Shown: piece after piece, positions 22,271-33,663 of the stretch
Layout of the letters: every line of letters starts with the position of its first letter
How positions within the stretch are numbered: position 1 is the first letter of the stretch
Assembly: GCA_037013685.1 (NCBI GenBank)
Contig: CM072905.1
Span: 10,568,991 to 10,632,990, forward strand
DNA from: Acridotheres tristis
Taxonomy: Eukaryota > Chordata > Aves > Passeriformes > Sturnidae
Length of the DNA stretch: 64,000 nucleotides
Direction: 5' to 3'
Position numbers and translations under genes: made by a program
The notes under the pieces: model-generated
What the model was told of the DNA's origin: nothing
The model's input: the letters and a program-made list of their open reading frames with translations, nothing else
Database searches by the model: none

Positions 22271-25200
22271 GGAGTTCTGTGACTCCTGGAGCAGCACAGC
22301 CATGCAGGGCTGTCTGGAGCTGCTGCTGCCCCTGCAGAGGCTCGGAGCCCTCGGTGGAGATGGCTGTGAGCACTCAGCAGGAAGCTGCCTCTTCAGAGGG
22401 ATTTTCTTTGCTCCTCTCAGGATGGGAGGCTGGTATTTGACTACATTATCTCCTAACTTAAAGTTCAGGCCATCTGGCATCCCAGTGTGCAAACAATCTT
22501 GTAAATTAAGGGGAAAAATATGGGCCTGATTCCCTTATGGCTACAGGCTATTAAATAGCTGGAGATGTGCAGGGTGTACTTGCAAAGAAACAACGTTGGT
22601 TCTCAGCATCCCACGGCCAGCAGGTTAGGCAGCATTTTAGGAACAAAGCAACTGGGAATATGACTGACCTTGTTCCTTCCTGGCACGTTTTCCAGCACTG
22701 ACTTTCCCATGGAATACTGATCCTCCTCCAGCTGATGCAGCAATGGGGCTCAGCCATGATTTATAGACCTTAGGCTTTTATGCCATCCCTTTGTTAGAAT
22801 TCCCAGCAGGTTCACATTTTGCCTTAGCCCAGGAGCTGATTTTGCTTTGTGCTGAACCCACAAAACTTTTCTCACTTCTCTTTCTTTAACTAATCTGGAA
22901 AACTTTCTTCACAAACTCTTTTAAATCATCACGCTCTCACTCCTTTCTTCGAAAGCCTCCCTGGTATATTTGGTACATTTTTCACAAGGCTCCTCTTTTA
23001 TTTAAGGCCATTAGCAGTTTCAAAAGTTATATAAAGATGAAAGATCCTCCCATGTTTTAATGAACCTCAAAATGAGCTTTAGAACAATTTGATTAGAAAG
23101 CTCTCAAAACGTCAAGCGCTCCCTCGGGACTGAGCTGTAATGAAGGTAATAATTAGCAAGAACAAATTTTAAAATTACTTATTCCATAAATATATGTTTT
23201 ACTCCTGGTGCTTGGAGCCAGAGCCAAGTAGGTAAAGGTCTGGAGAAGTGGAGCAAGGCTAAGAACATACAAAGACATGAAAGTACAGATGTCTTGCCTC
23301 CACAGGAGAAATCAAACGAGGTGGGAAGAGAGACAAGGAGAGCTCTGTGCCTGCCAAGGAAAGCAAGGTGGGACTGGGAGGAGAGGGGAATCCAACCTGG
23401 GCAGGTGCTGGGGATGCAAACAGAGGTGGTGACCTGGCATCCCCACGATAAACACGAGGGCAGGGGCTGCACGTGGATTTTGTGGGGTTTTGTCCTGGGC
23501 TCAGCAACCAGGTGCTTCTGACACAGGAATTTCTGGGCATTTTGAGTCCCCAGCAATGGGAAGGTGCACAGGAATCACCCTCAGACCTGCAGGGTGGAGA
23601 GAGAACTCCTGCAGGGTTGGTCATGCTGGTAATTAAATCCCAAAGATTTAATGCCCTGGGTGTACAGGATGCTGCTGCTGTGAGCTGCCCTTGCTGCAGA
23701 AGTGGATGGGAGCTTTTCCTCCTGGCAGAGCTGGGGGGCTGAGCAGGTGGGATGAACCTAAGGAAAGTCTCTGATTACCAAAGGAGGGATTCCTGGGTCT
23801 CGTGTTCCCATAGCAGGGCAGATCACTGCTCTGCTTTCCAGCCTGGCTCAGAATTAAGCCAGGCTTTGCCCACAGCCAGGACCAGCCCAGGCTCACACAA
23901 AGCTCCTCCAACCTTCCCACAGACTGCTGGCACTCCTGTTCTCCCCACACTTCACAGGACTGTGCCAGCCAGGGCAGAGTGCTCTGGGCTCCAGGTGTGG
24001 AGGAGCACGGCAGAACCTCGTGGGTTTATTGGAAACATTCCCCATTCACCCTTGTGCCATAATTGACCCCACACCCTGCAAGGTCCCTTTCTCCAAGCCA
24101 CCGATGTTGGATCGTTTTTCCTTTAAGTTTGGCCTGGCTCTGAGGGCAGGTCTGTCCCCAGAGGGAGCTCAGCTCTGAGATATTCCCAGAGCTTCTCCTC
24201 CCTGGAGCTCCTGTGGCAATTCCCAGCCGTGAGGATCTGATCTGATCACTGTGGATGGGTCCTGAGCTCAGCTTTCAGAGGAAGGGCTTGCCTTTAGAGG
24301 CAAGCACAGAATTATCACCCCTCATTTTTATCTTGATCCTGATTTTGAACATTTCTCTGCCTGTTTTCATTGTTTCCTCGGCACCTCCCACCCTGCAGGA
24401 GCTGCTGGAGCCCTCTGTGTGCTGCTATGAATGCACAGAAATCTGCCCTTCAATAATTCCCTTCTGCTGCACACAGAACCGGGAGGAATGGTCCTTAAAA
24501 AGATTTTTCCCTCTCTGTGAGCAACTGGAGAGAAGGACAGGAGAAACAACATCAGGAGGGATCTGGGAGAGCCACAGGGGCCAGGCTGCAGGGCTGAGCC
24601 TCAGGCACCAATAGAAATGGAATTTCCAGGAATTAAAGTGAAGTTTGTGCTGCTCTGGAACTGGCTGAAAGTTCAGCCTGGCTATTGCTGCTCTGACCTT
24701 CTCAGAGCCTCCCAGGCTGTGCCCCTGCCTGATTCCAGCAAAGGGAGAATTTGGGGAATTTCCTCTTGGTGGCTCTGCCTTGAATTCTGAGTCCCTGTCC
24801 CTATGGAGAGCCTGGCACCTGCACACACAACAAATGTGTGAGGGAATGGAAAAGGGAACAGCTCAGCTCCAGTGCTCCCTCACAGGGACAGCTTCGTGGA
24901 GACCAAAACCAAGCATTGTTTCAAAAATAGGATGATCCATTTTTGACATGAAAAAGTCTCCCTGCTCCATCTTGGGTTGTGCATAAAATTATCTCAGGTT
25001 TTTTTTTTCACTATGTCTCCTCCTCATCAGAAAAAAAATCTCACCCCAGGCTATTTTGAAGCTCCAGCGTGTTCCTTTTCATTCATATTTTTCAGTGTAC
25101 TACAGGAACATTTGCACTTCTGAAATCTCCTCGCTGAAATGTGTGAACTGCTCTCCACTGAAAGGGAAGCCTGAATTTCCGAGCATCATTTCCATTTGTC

Positions 25201-25816
25201 CTGTTTTGAGGTGAAGTGGTAAAAGGAGAACGCCCGAGGCATTCCCAACACGAGGAAATAGCTCAGAAACAAGCGGTGGGTGTGAAAATCACAGCATCAT
25301 TAAGGCTGCAAAAGACCTGCAGGGGCAGCCAGGCTGGCACCAGGACTGTTTTGGGGGGATTTGCAGATGAGGAGAAATATGGCAAAGCTCTTGAGCCAGC
25401 CCCAGGAGCAGCCTGGGAGAGCACTGAGGGCTGGAGTGGGAGACAAAACTGAGGAGGGGAATTTGGGAGAGCTTTGGTGAGGTGACAGAAATGAGCAGTG
25501 AGATGCCAAGATCAAAGGTCCCAGTGACCACAGTTTCCTGCCTGCCACTGGAGAGCTTGGCCAGTTCCCACCAGCTCTCTGTTTTCTCCACCTAGTGCAC
25601 TAAAAATCCTTTTCTTTTTAGTGATATAAAATACAGGACTATTTCTGTTCCAGTAACCACAGCCTAGAATGAGTAGTGCTGCAAGAGATTGCACAGATTT
25701 TAATCCATGTAATCATCCTTAACCTTTCCTGCCTGGTAAATTGGTTCATTTCCTTTCATTCATGTATCTCAATTGATTTGATGTAAATATATACTTTTCT
25801 TGGCTTCTTTGGATGC
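22271..25816. other. Unique sequence, 3.5 kb
   Basis: A 178-codon plus-strand frame at 21993-22529 is read-through of the CR1. About 22960-23190 is AT-rich with words such as GAACAATTTGATTAGAAAGC and GGTAATAATTAGCAAG and could be a conserved element. A small match to a CR1 tip (AATCACAGCATCATTAAGGC) is at 25287-25306. No gene evidence. Confidence 0.4.
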
Positions 25817-25839
25817 TTTTTTTTTTTTTTTTTTTTTTT
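25817..25839. repeat. Poly(T) run, 23 bases
   Basis: Pure T run followed by GGTTTTATTTTG; no retrocopy recognised on either side. Confidence 0.9.
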
Positions 25840-26945
25840 GGTTTTATTTTGTTTAGAAACAGAAGCAGCAATTAAAGAATGATAAAGCCATTACTAAGCA
25901 GACCACGTGGTGGTTTTCCTTTAGAAAGGAAAGTGTTCCCACTTTGTGATTCAGGAGACTTCAGCCACAATAACCCTGAGAGTGAATTTAATGTTTTGTA
26001 AGCTGCTTGTATTAAATTTCCTGAATCCCCTGCTAAATCCCAGGCACTCCAGCTTCAGGGAAGAGAGGAGGGTGAAAAGAAGGGAAAACAAGCCCAGGGC
26101 TGTGCTGGGAGCAGGGACAGAGCATTGGGAGCAGCAGGACTTTCAGTAAGAAAGAAAGAATGTGGTGACCTTCCCGATTCCCAGTAGCAGCCCCCAGGGG
26201 CTGGAGTGATTTAAAAACTGCTTTGCTTGGGAAGGGAAAAGCCAGAGAAGGCAAGGATGGGGAGAGCAGTGCCTGGGTTTGGGAAATGGGCGAGGGGAGG
26301 CTGCTGCAAACCCGTGGGATCAGCACTGGAGGGGTCTGGTGTCCACATCCACACCTGGCAAAGGTGTCAGGATCCCTCCTTGGGATCCATCCTTGGGGGA
26401 TGAGGATCTGGGGTGCCTCGTGCCCTGCCCCGGGGCCTCACCATGCCTGGGCTGCTGCCAGCAGTTCCAGTGTGATGCTGCAGTCTGGTACAAGCTCCCA
26501 GACTGATTTCCTCATCCTTCCCCTCCAAAAGGGCTCCAGGAGCTCCCTCAGCCCCACAGGCAGCAGGACACGAGGTTTGGCCATCCCCACTGGGCTGGAC
26601 AGTGCAGCCAGGGCTGTGCAGGTCCCCTGGAGTCCCTTGTCCCAGCACTGCTGACCTGCAGAGGACCAAGGCTCCCCCAGACACACCTGCCCCTGATCCT
26701 GCTGCTCCTGGCAGTTCCCAATGTGTGACTGAGGTTCCCTTTCAGCTGTGAGCACTCAGGACTGGGAAAGTCAATCCAGACATCTCCCTTGCCTTTCCCT
26801 CTGTCCATCATCACAGTTCTGGGCAGCTGCTGCCCCGTGGGTGAGGCCTGGGATGTGTCACAGGGAGGGACATCCCTGGCAGTGTCACCTTTGTGACACT
26901 CTTTGTGTCCATCCATGGCCCCAGGCTGGGCTGCTGTCCGACCTC
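25840..26945. other. Unique sequence
   Basis: GC-moderate, with overlapping frames to 143 codons on both strands without domains. Confidence 0.4.
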
Positions 26946-26951
26946 CCAGCC

Positions 26952-27653
26952 TGTTGGGAAAGATGAATTAGGGAAACTTTATAAATACGAGTGCTTAGCA
27001 AAAGACTTTGAGAATATGGAAAATATAAGTGAAATAGAAATGATAGCAATTTTCGACTGTGTGGCTGAAAGCAACTGAATGCCTGAAGGCCCCTTTGTTT
27101 GGATCATGTTAAATGCTGCCAATACCAAGAAGCAAACAGACATCCTCCCCAGGCATGGCAGGAAGGGTCTCAGATAAAATTTAGAAAGAAGAAAAGCAGT
27201 AAAACATGGTAATATAGTGATTCCTATAGGTTGCATGCAAATGTTAGAAAATTTGTATCTTGTATTAGATTAGTTAGTGAAAATTAGAATATTCAACATG
27301 GAAGAAGATTTATTGTATTGTAAACGGGAAAATCACTCTCTTACATTCTTACTCTCTTCGTTCTTACTTTCTTAAGCTCTCTTACTCTGTTACACTCTTC
27401 ACCTCTTCTCTCTTTGCTCTTCGTTCTAACTTTCTTAGGCTCTCTTCACTTTTTACTCTTCTCTCTTACACTTTTACTGTCTTACTCTCTTACTCTCACT
27501 CTATCCCTCTCTGTCCTGCTCTGAGCTGTGGCTGCAGTTCCCAGCAGGGCCTTATATAAACCCACACCCTACGAAATAAATTACAAACTTCAAGAGCAGA
27601 ATACAGAGAGCGCCTGAGTTTGTCCCGACCGTCCCAAGGCAGCGATTCCCACA
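26952..27653 (+). mobile_element. Solo LTR, class II ERV-like (702 bp)
   Basis: Starts TGTTGGGAAAG and ends GATTCCCACA, an imperfect inverted repeat. Flanks are CCAGCC (26946-26951) and CCGGCC (27654-27659); they differ only by a CpG-to-CpA change, so this is a 6 bp target duplication, the size made by alpha/betaretrovirus-like integrases. A TATA box TTATATAA lies at 27552-27559 and AATAAA at 27575-27580, so the transcription start and R region are near the right end. An octamer ATGCAAAT lies near 27234. A pyrimidine-rich tract of about 180 bp (27335-27520) fills the U3 part. No viral genes flank it. Confidence 0.85.
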
Positions 27654-27659
27654 CCGGCC

Positions 27660-28912
27660 CTGCCCCAGCCCCACTTCATCTCACAGCTCAGCTCCTGCTC
27701 TGTGTGCTCCCCACAGCCCCCTGGCACTGGCAGCTGACAGATGATGCTCTCCAGCTCCAAAGCTGTGATTTGTGGAGTTGATTGGGACGAGAAGTTCTCT
27801 GCACAGCCCGCCCTGGGGAGATGGAGCAGGGCTCTGGGATGGGAAGTGGCACAGGAGGCACTGAACACAGATTATTCACACTTTGGCACAGGCAGAGGCC
27901 ACCCCAGGCAGGGATGGCTCCCAACACAAAAGGAAGCGTTTCCTCAAGCAATGCCTGATTAAACTGTGAAACTCACTGCCATGGAAAGGGAAAAAAAATA
28001 AAGAAAGGCAAAAGAAGTGCAGAGAATTGCAAAGCAGATCAGACAGGCAAGTAATGAGAGTCCAGGTGCAACGGCAGGTGAGGGAATCTCTCAGCACAGA
28101 GGGGAAGGAGGAGTGAGGAGAGGGAAAAGAGAATTCTGTGCTTTCCTGAGTCTCTCCTGTACCAGAGGAGCTGCGGGGTGGGGTGGGACCGGATGGGTCC
28201 ATGGGAGTTCCCTGACCAAGGCAAAGCAGGGCCAGTAGGAAGTGGGGCATCCAGAGAGCTCCCAACGAGGGAAATGCTGTCTGCAATACCTCCGGAAAAC
28301 CAGGTCTCTGGGTGGGTGGTTTGTGCTGACAGCAACAGATCTAAATTTGATGATAATCTCTAGAAAGAAATCACAGACCTAAAATTACCTTCTGCTCACA
28401 TTCTGGCATATTTTTGATCCACACTGCAGTTGGGAGAGTCACTTACAGGGAGCTTGTAGAAATAGTAATGTGATGATTGTGCCTTGACACCCATTTGTGG
28501 GTTGACTGGAGACTTTTAGAGCTGAAAGTCACTGCTGAGGGACAGGAGAGTCCCCTCCCCACAGCCCTCACCCTCCCTGCTCCCAGCAGGGACAGTGAGT
28601 GGCACAGGCAGGGGACAAAGTGACATTTAGACAGTGTTATCTGTCCCAAGCTTTGGTTTGGTCACTAAATCATCTCATCCAGGCATTGCTGGAGCAATAA
28701 AATCCTTCTGAGTGCTCTGGCCTCCTAACCAGACTGGAATTTGGAAGGACAAAATCCACTCAATCACAGCGTGGGGAAGCTGGATGTTATTCCAGAAGGG
28801 AGATTGTGGGAAGGTTGGTGGGGGCAGTGGAGGGTGCTGGTTCCTGGGGACACCAGAACTTCCTCCAGTGGGGCTTGCAGGGTGTCCCACATCCCTGTCC
28901 TTTGTCAAACAG
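27660..28912. other. Unique sequence
   Basis: Frames up to 136 codons (27876-28286, minus) show no domain. No mobile element recognised. Confidence 0.4.
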
Positions 28913-29030
28913 CCCTCCAGCCCCACAGGGTCCCTGTGTCCCCTCCAGCCCCACAGGGTTCCTGTGACCCCTCCAGCCCCACAGGGTCCCTGTGACCCCT
29001 CCAGCCCCACAAGGTCCCTGTGTCTGCACA
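28913..29030. repeat. 28 bp minisatellite, about four copies
   Basis: CCCCACAGGG recurs at 28921, 28949, 28977 and (as CCCCACAAGG) 29005, exactly 28 bp apart, each followed by TTCCTGTGACCCCTCCAG or a close variant. Decayed traces (CCCCTCCAGCCCTACAAAAT) go on to about 29100. Frames of 73-165 codons crossing it are by-products. Confidence 0.9.
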
Positions 29031-30142
29031 GCTCAAACTCCCCACATTCCACCCATCCCCATAAAATCCCCAGATCCCCTCCAGCCCTACAAAATCCCCA
29101 CATGCCTGCACTTGGTTTCCAGGCACAGGGCAGAGGGATACCAGGGATAACTCTGCTCTCCCAAGCAGGCACAGCTGGATGATGTATGATCAGATATTTG
29201 CAACAAACAAATTTTGCTCTTCAGTAGCTAAGCCAGAGCCACCTAATCAATACCTTAAAGAGCTGAAAGAGCTCGTCAGGCCTGGATTGTTGTTGTTGTT
29301 GTTGCTGTTGTTCAGGCCGATGTGGCCGGTGTGGTTTTGGTAACAACAATCACAGAATGTGGATGAATTCCATGAGACACTCCACTAATGAACATCTGCA
29401 GGCTGCAAAGGAAATCACAGAGCAGAGAGACAGACAAGTGGATCTTTAAAAGAGTCCCCAGAGTCATTAGCAGGCTCTGAGCACCAAAAGAGCCCTCGGA
29501 TGGATGGGGATGAGGAAAAGCAGCAGGTAATTTGGGGCTGGCATGGGGAGACACAAGCAGGATCCAGTCTCTGGCCTGTCCCACTTTGGAATCATGGATT
29601 TTAATTGATTTTGCAGAGATTGGTGCAGATCAGGGCTGAGAGCCCAGACACACTTTGGGGCTGGACATCAGTGACCCAACCCAGAGTCCTGCCACAGTGA
29701 CACCGTGAAGGAGCTGATTTCTGTTCCATGGGCTGGGTTTCCCAGGGGATTGGGAGCACAGGGAATGGCTGAAAGCCAAACACTCTCAATAACAGAACTG
29801 AAATCCGTTTCCATTCCCACCTCCATCAGAGGGAACTGGGAGAGCTTTGCCCTGGCTGAAGAAAGGGAGGGAGAAAATCCCTGTGGCTGTAGAGACTCAG
29901 CTGGGATGGAGGTGGAACCAGGCTCTTCTCATCAGTGCTCAGTGAAAGGACACCAAACAGTGACTACAAAACTTAAATGCAATTTAAATTCCATTTAGAC
30001 ACAGAAGAGCTTTTCTCTTGTCATATCCTAACCCCATCTGGCCTCAGGCCTGGTCAGTCAGGGTGAGATCAGCCTGCCCTGAGCTGGTGGGACTGGGTGG
30101 TCTCCAGAGGGGTCTCTGTTCCCTGTGATGCTGAGCCTCTAG
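29031..30142. other. Unique sequence with a short (TTG)n run
   Basis: A TTGTTG run with one CTG interruption lies at 29288-29312. Otherwise nothing recognised. Confidence 0.5.
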
Positions 30143-30235
30143 AACAGAATCCCAGAATAATTCAGGTTGGAAAAGACCTCCAAGATCATCAAGTCCAACC
30201 TTGTCAACCAAACCAGAGCACATCCAGTGGTGAAA
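30143..30235 (-). mobile_element. CR1 LINE fragment, 3' tip
   Basis: CAGAATAATTCAGGTTGGAA, AAGACCTCCAAGATCATCAA, GTCCAACCTTGTCAACC on the plus strand. Under 100 bp remain. Confidence 0.85.
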
Positions 30236-31487
30236 ACTCAAGTTCTGCCAGAAAAGCCACGTTCTGCTGTCCCATCACAGGAGCAGAGGGAAACTGCATT
30301 GTTACTGGGGCTGGACTGGGATCAATCCCTCCCTTCCCTCTCATCTCCCAGCTCCCCCCTTTATCACCTGACAGCTGAGATCAGGGTATCTCACAGCAGT
30401 GATGCCACACAACAGAGCTGTGGAATTTTCCAAGCCCTACTTGGCAGCCCCTGGGGAGGGAATCCAGACAAACTGGATCACTCTGAGTTACTCCATACCC
30501 AGTTCTGCAATGGCTGTATGGAAAAAAAAATATGAAAAAAAGGAAGAAAAGGGGGGAAAAGCCCCAGAGGAGGTGGAGGTGGGGTTATGGAAAGCTTCCC
30601 ATGCTCACCGAGCTCAGCCCTTGCAGAGACTCTAACCTAAATTAATAGATCCTCTGGGGTGTGCAAAACTGGGCTAATATTTTGCAAGAATAGCTCTCCC
30701 CTGCCTCTTGCCCTCCAGTATGATGAAGACAAAATGCCTTCATTATTGCAGCATTTAACAGTGTGCAGTGTTTATGAAGAGGCTGGAAGATGTGAAGGAA
30801 TCCAAACCAATTACATTAATCTCCCAGCAAATAAAGCTGCAAATATTTACCTTCACTACACTGCTTTATCTTATTGGACAAGCTCTGGAATTAATCTAAA
30901 TCCAGTCCTTTAACCTTGCTGGATGGATTGTTCTCCCTGACACCAGGAGGTCACCCAGCCTGTACAGCCGGGCTCCACTGGCACACCCCAGCCCATCCAT
31001 CCTCTGCATTTTGGGCTTAGCAGCTCTGTTTAACTTCCTCCAGCCCTTGCAGCGCTCCAAGAGAAGCTTTCCCTGCCTCCACGGAGTTGGTGGTGCTTCA
31101 GGAAGATGCTGCAGAGCAAGAGAAGTGCAGCACAACCCATGGCATGGTTAACAAACATTGCAGCAGTGTCAGATTTTATGCAAGACTGTTCCTGGAGTGA
31201 TGGCAGCCCATCACCATGAAACCTTTCTTCCCAGGAATCCATTGATCCAGCTCCAGCTCTCCCTTTGCCTCAGGCAAGTCCCCATGTCTGCTACAAATTC
31301 TCTACCATTTCAACATTTTGGAAAACTAAACTTTTAAATTCCTGCACTGAACTCTGAGTCCTGTGTATGTGAAATACAGCAAGGCCCTTTTACCCATCAC
31401 AGTCTCTGAGTGTGAGGTTGCCCTGTCTGTGATTTCAAACTCCCCAGATGTGTCCAGCTGTGTGCAGCAGTTCCTGGGATGGTCTTT
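30236..31487. other. Unique sequence with a possible conserved block
   Basis: About 30655-30910 is an A/T-rich, undegraded stretch (GGGCTAATATTTTGCAAG, GACAAAATGCCTTCATTATT, CCAATTACATTAATCTCCC, CTCTGGAATTAATCTAAATC). Similar in look to the blocks at 16735 and 21290; function unknown. Confidence 0.35.
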
Positions 31488-31577
31488 CAGAGTCACAGAA
31501 TGGTTTGGGTGGGAAGGGACCTTAAAGACATCTAATTCCAGCCCCTACATGGGCAGGGACACCTTCCACTGTCCCAG
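31488..31577 (-). mobile_element. CR1 LINE fragment, 3' part, interrupted by an LTR
   Basis: AGTCACAGAATGGTTTGGGT, GGGAAGGGACCTTAAAGACA, GGGCAGGGACACCTTCCACT, GTCCCAG; the match stops exactly where LTR copy 5 begins and resumes at 32006. Confidence 0.92.
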
Positions 31578-32001
31578 TGATGCCTTGAGTTTTAGCTTTT
31601 ATATTTTTCAGATTCTCTGCTGCTCAGTGTGTAACTCTGACACTTCACATTAGGTGTTAGTGAGTTCTCTTCACAGGGCAGTGACAAAACCATCCCTTCC
31701 CAGCCAGAGAATCAAGGACAACTGGGACCCAAAAATCAGAAACAACAGTGAGGGGAAGGGGGCAAACCAGGGGGTGAGACTTCGTGGCCTGGGGCTGTGG
31801 TTGAATAATTGACCCCAATGTGTAGATGAACCAAAATTTATAAAAGTGTAAAACTTGTGACTGGGATTCATCTTGGATTTGATTTGGGTGTAGCCCCAGC
31901 TGGTAGCCCCTAATGCCCAAGGTGAATCCTTTCAATAAATTCCTGTTTTATTCCTTTTGATCTATCTAGTCTCTGTTCCAGGTCAGCCTTTCCAGGCAGC
32001 A
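31578..32001 (+). mobile_element. Solo LTR, family A copy 5, older (424 bp)
   Basis: Starts TGATGCCTTGAGTTTTAGC and ends CTTTCCAGGCAGCA. CCAG at 31574-31577 and 32002-32005 is a perfect 4 bp duplication. Similarity to copies 1-4 is clear along the whole length (GTGTGTAACTCTGAC, GTGAGTTCTCTTCACAGGGC, AGGTGAATCCTTTCAATAAA) but with many substitutions and small gaps, so it is an older or sister-subfamily insertion. Confidence 0.85.
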
Positions 32002-32005
32002 CCAG

Positions 32006-32052
32006 GGTGCTCCAGGCTCCATCCAGCCTGGCCTTTGGTGCCAAATCCTTGG
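32006..32052 (-). mobile_element. CR1 LINE fragment, continuation beyond the LTR
   Basis: GGTGCTCCAGGCTCCATCCA, GCCTGGCCTTTGGTGCC continue the CR1 interrupted at 31577. Removing the LTR and one duplication would restore the usual CR1 order. Confidence 0.85.
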
Positions 32053-32570
32053 GTACATTCTCAGGACAGCCTTTAAACACTCTTGTCTAAAGCCCATCAG
32101 CACAAGTTGTCCTGAAAAATGTTACCTGGGTGTTCTGGAATATCAGAGTTCCCTTAGCTCAGCTCTGCCAGGCTGTGCAAGTCAGCCCCTGGAGAGTTTT
32201 TGAGTTATTTTGTGTAAACACTTTCAATCTCCAGATCTTGGCAATTGGTGCTTTATTTATTTAATGTCTCCTCCTTACACCTTGGAACAGCATTTTGCTT
32301 ACACAAGTCCCAAAGTGGAAGAGGGGGAAATCATTCCAAAGGTGCTGTGTAACAACTCCTTCCTGTCCATTTAGGCAATTTATAGTGAAACCAGATAGCT
32401 TTGAGTAGACAAATCCATTCCTTCAGTAGTTTATATCCCATAATAGTTTCTTCCTCTCATAAATTTAACTTACATATGAGAAATCACACCAATTCTCCAA
32501 AAACCCTGTGAATTTCATTGATGGTAGAAGAGTGATTCGAGCACAATTCGGGAAGCTTCTTGAAATGTGG
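32053..32570. other. Unique sequence
   Basis: AT-rich toward the right, then enters the GAGAA array. Nothing recognised. Confidence 0.4.
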
Positions 32571-32839
32571 AGAGAAGAGAAGAGAAGAGAAGAGAAGAGA
32601 AGAGAAGAGAAGAGAAGAGAAGAGAAGAGAAGAGAAGAGAAGAGAAGAGAAGAGAAGAGAAGAGAAGAGAGAAGAGAAGAGAAGAGAGAAGAGAAGAGAA
32701 GAGAAGAGAAGAGAAGAGAAGAGAAGAGAAGAGAAGAGAAGAGAAGAGAAGAGAAGAGAAGAGAAGAGAAGAGAAGAGAAGAGAAGAGAAGAGAAGAGAA
32801 GAGAAGAGAAGAGAAGAGAAGAGAAGAGAAGAGAAGAGA
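32571..32839. repeat. (GAGAA)n pentanucleotide array, left part
   Basis: About 54 units, pure except for two single-unit shortenings near 32670 and 32687 (AGAGAGAAG). All purine on the plus strand. Long RREEK-type frames are translations of the array. Confidence 0.97.
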
Positions 32840-33511
32840 TGTCCTAGGGTGATGTTATGGTGTTTGTATCTCCAAATCGTGTGTTCTGATTATGTTTGGT
32901 ATTATGTCCTGTGCTTACAGGACTGACTCTGAAAGTGAAGCTTTGTTTTGTCTTGTTATCAGCCGGCTCACCTCCCCCATGGTCTATGTTTAGGAGAGGT
33001 TTTGTCCTGCTTGCTTGCCTGCTTGCTCGCTTCTGCCTCTTTTTCTTTCCTTCGCTTTGCCCTTGCTTTTTGCTTGTTAGTTAGTTCAGCTAGGCAGTCC
33101 AACTTTTTCCCCTGGACTGTTTTCTTTTCCACCCCGTCCCCTCCCTCTCCTGGATACCATCTGGACCTGTTCTGGACGGGGACCTGGGAAACCCCAAGAA
33201 ACACCGGGAGCCTACACTCTGTCACCTGCAGCAGCCATTCCCCAGCGCCGGAGACTGATAACTGGGTGACCACTCGCCGGAGAGACTGAGATTGCCATCC
33301 CTTCAGAACGGTGAAAGAGTTTTTTGTCAGCTGGTGTTGTTGTTTCCCTGTGCTGGGGAGTGTTTTGCTTGTTAAATAAACAGGTCTTTTTTCCCACTCT
33401 TCTCTGAGGAAATTCTTCCCGAACCCGTTGGTGGGGGGGAGGAGTCGTGGGGTTTGCTGTGTGGGGGCTCCTTCCGGAGGTTTCTCCCCAAATTCGCCCT
33501 AAACCAGGACA
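32840..33511 (+). mobile_element. Solo LTR, ERVL-like (672 bp), inside a microsatellite
   Basis: Starts TGTCCTAGGGTGATG and ends CTAAACCAGGACA, with a 6 bp inverted repeat TGTCCT/AGGACA. AATAAA at 33375-33380 about 130 bp before the end. It is flanked on both sides by the same GAGAA array; AGAGA at 32835-32839 and 33512-33516 fits a 5 bp target duplication, although in a pentamer array this cannot be told from the repeat itself. The start resembles that of the LTR at 584. No viral genes nearby. Confidence 0.85.
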
Positions 33512-33663
33512 AGAGAAGAGAAGAGAAGAGAAGAGAAGAGAAGAGAAGAGAAGAGAAGAGAAGAGAAGAGAAGAGAAGAGAAGAGAAGAGAAGAGAAGAG
33601 AAGAGAAGAGAAGAGAAGAGAAGAGAAGAGAAGAGAAGAGAAGAGAAGAGAAGAGAAGAGAAG
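33512..33663. repeat. (GAGAA)n pentanucleotide array, right part
   Basis: About 30 pure units continuing the array interrupted by the LTR. Reverse-strand LLFSS-type frames (to 215 codons) come from this array. Confidence 0.97.
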
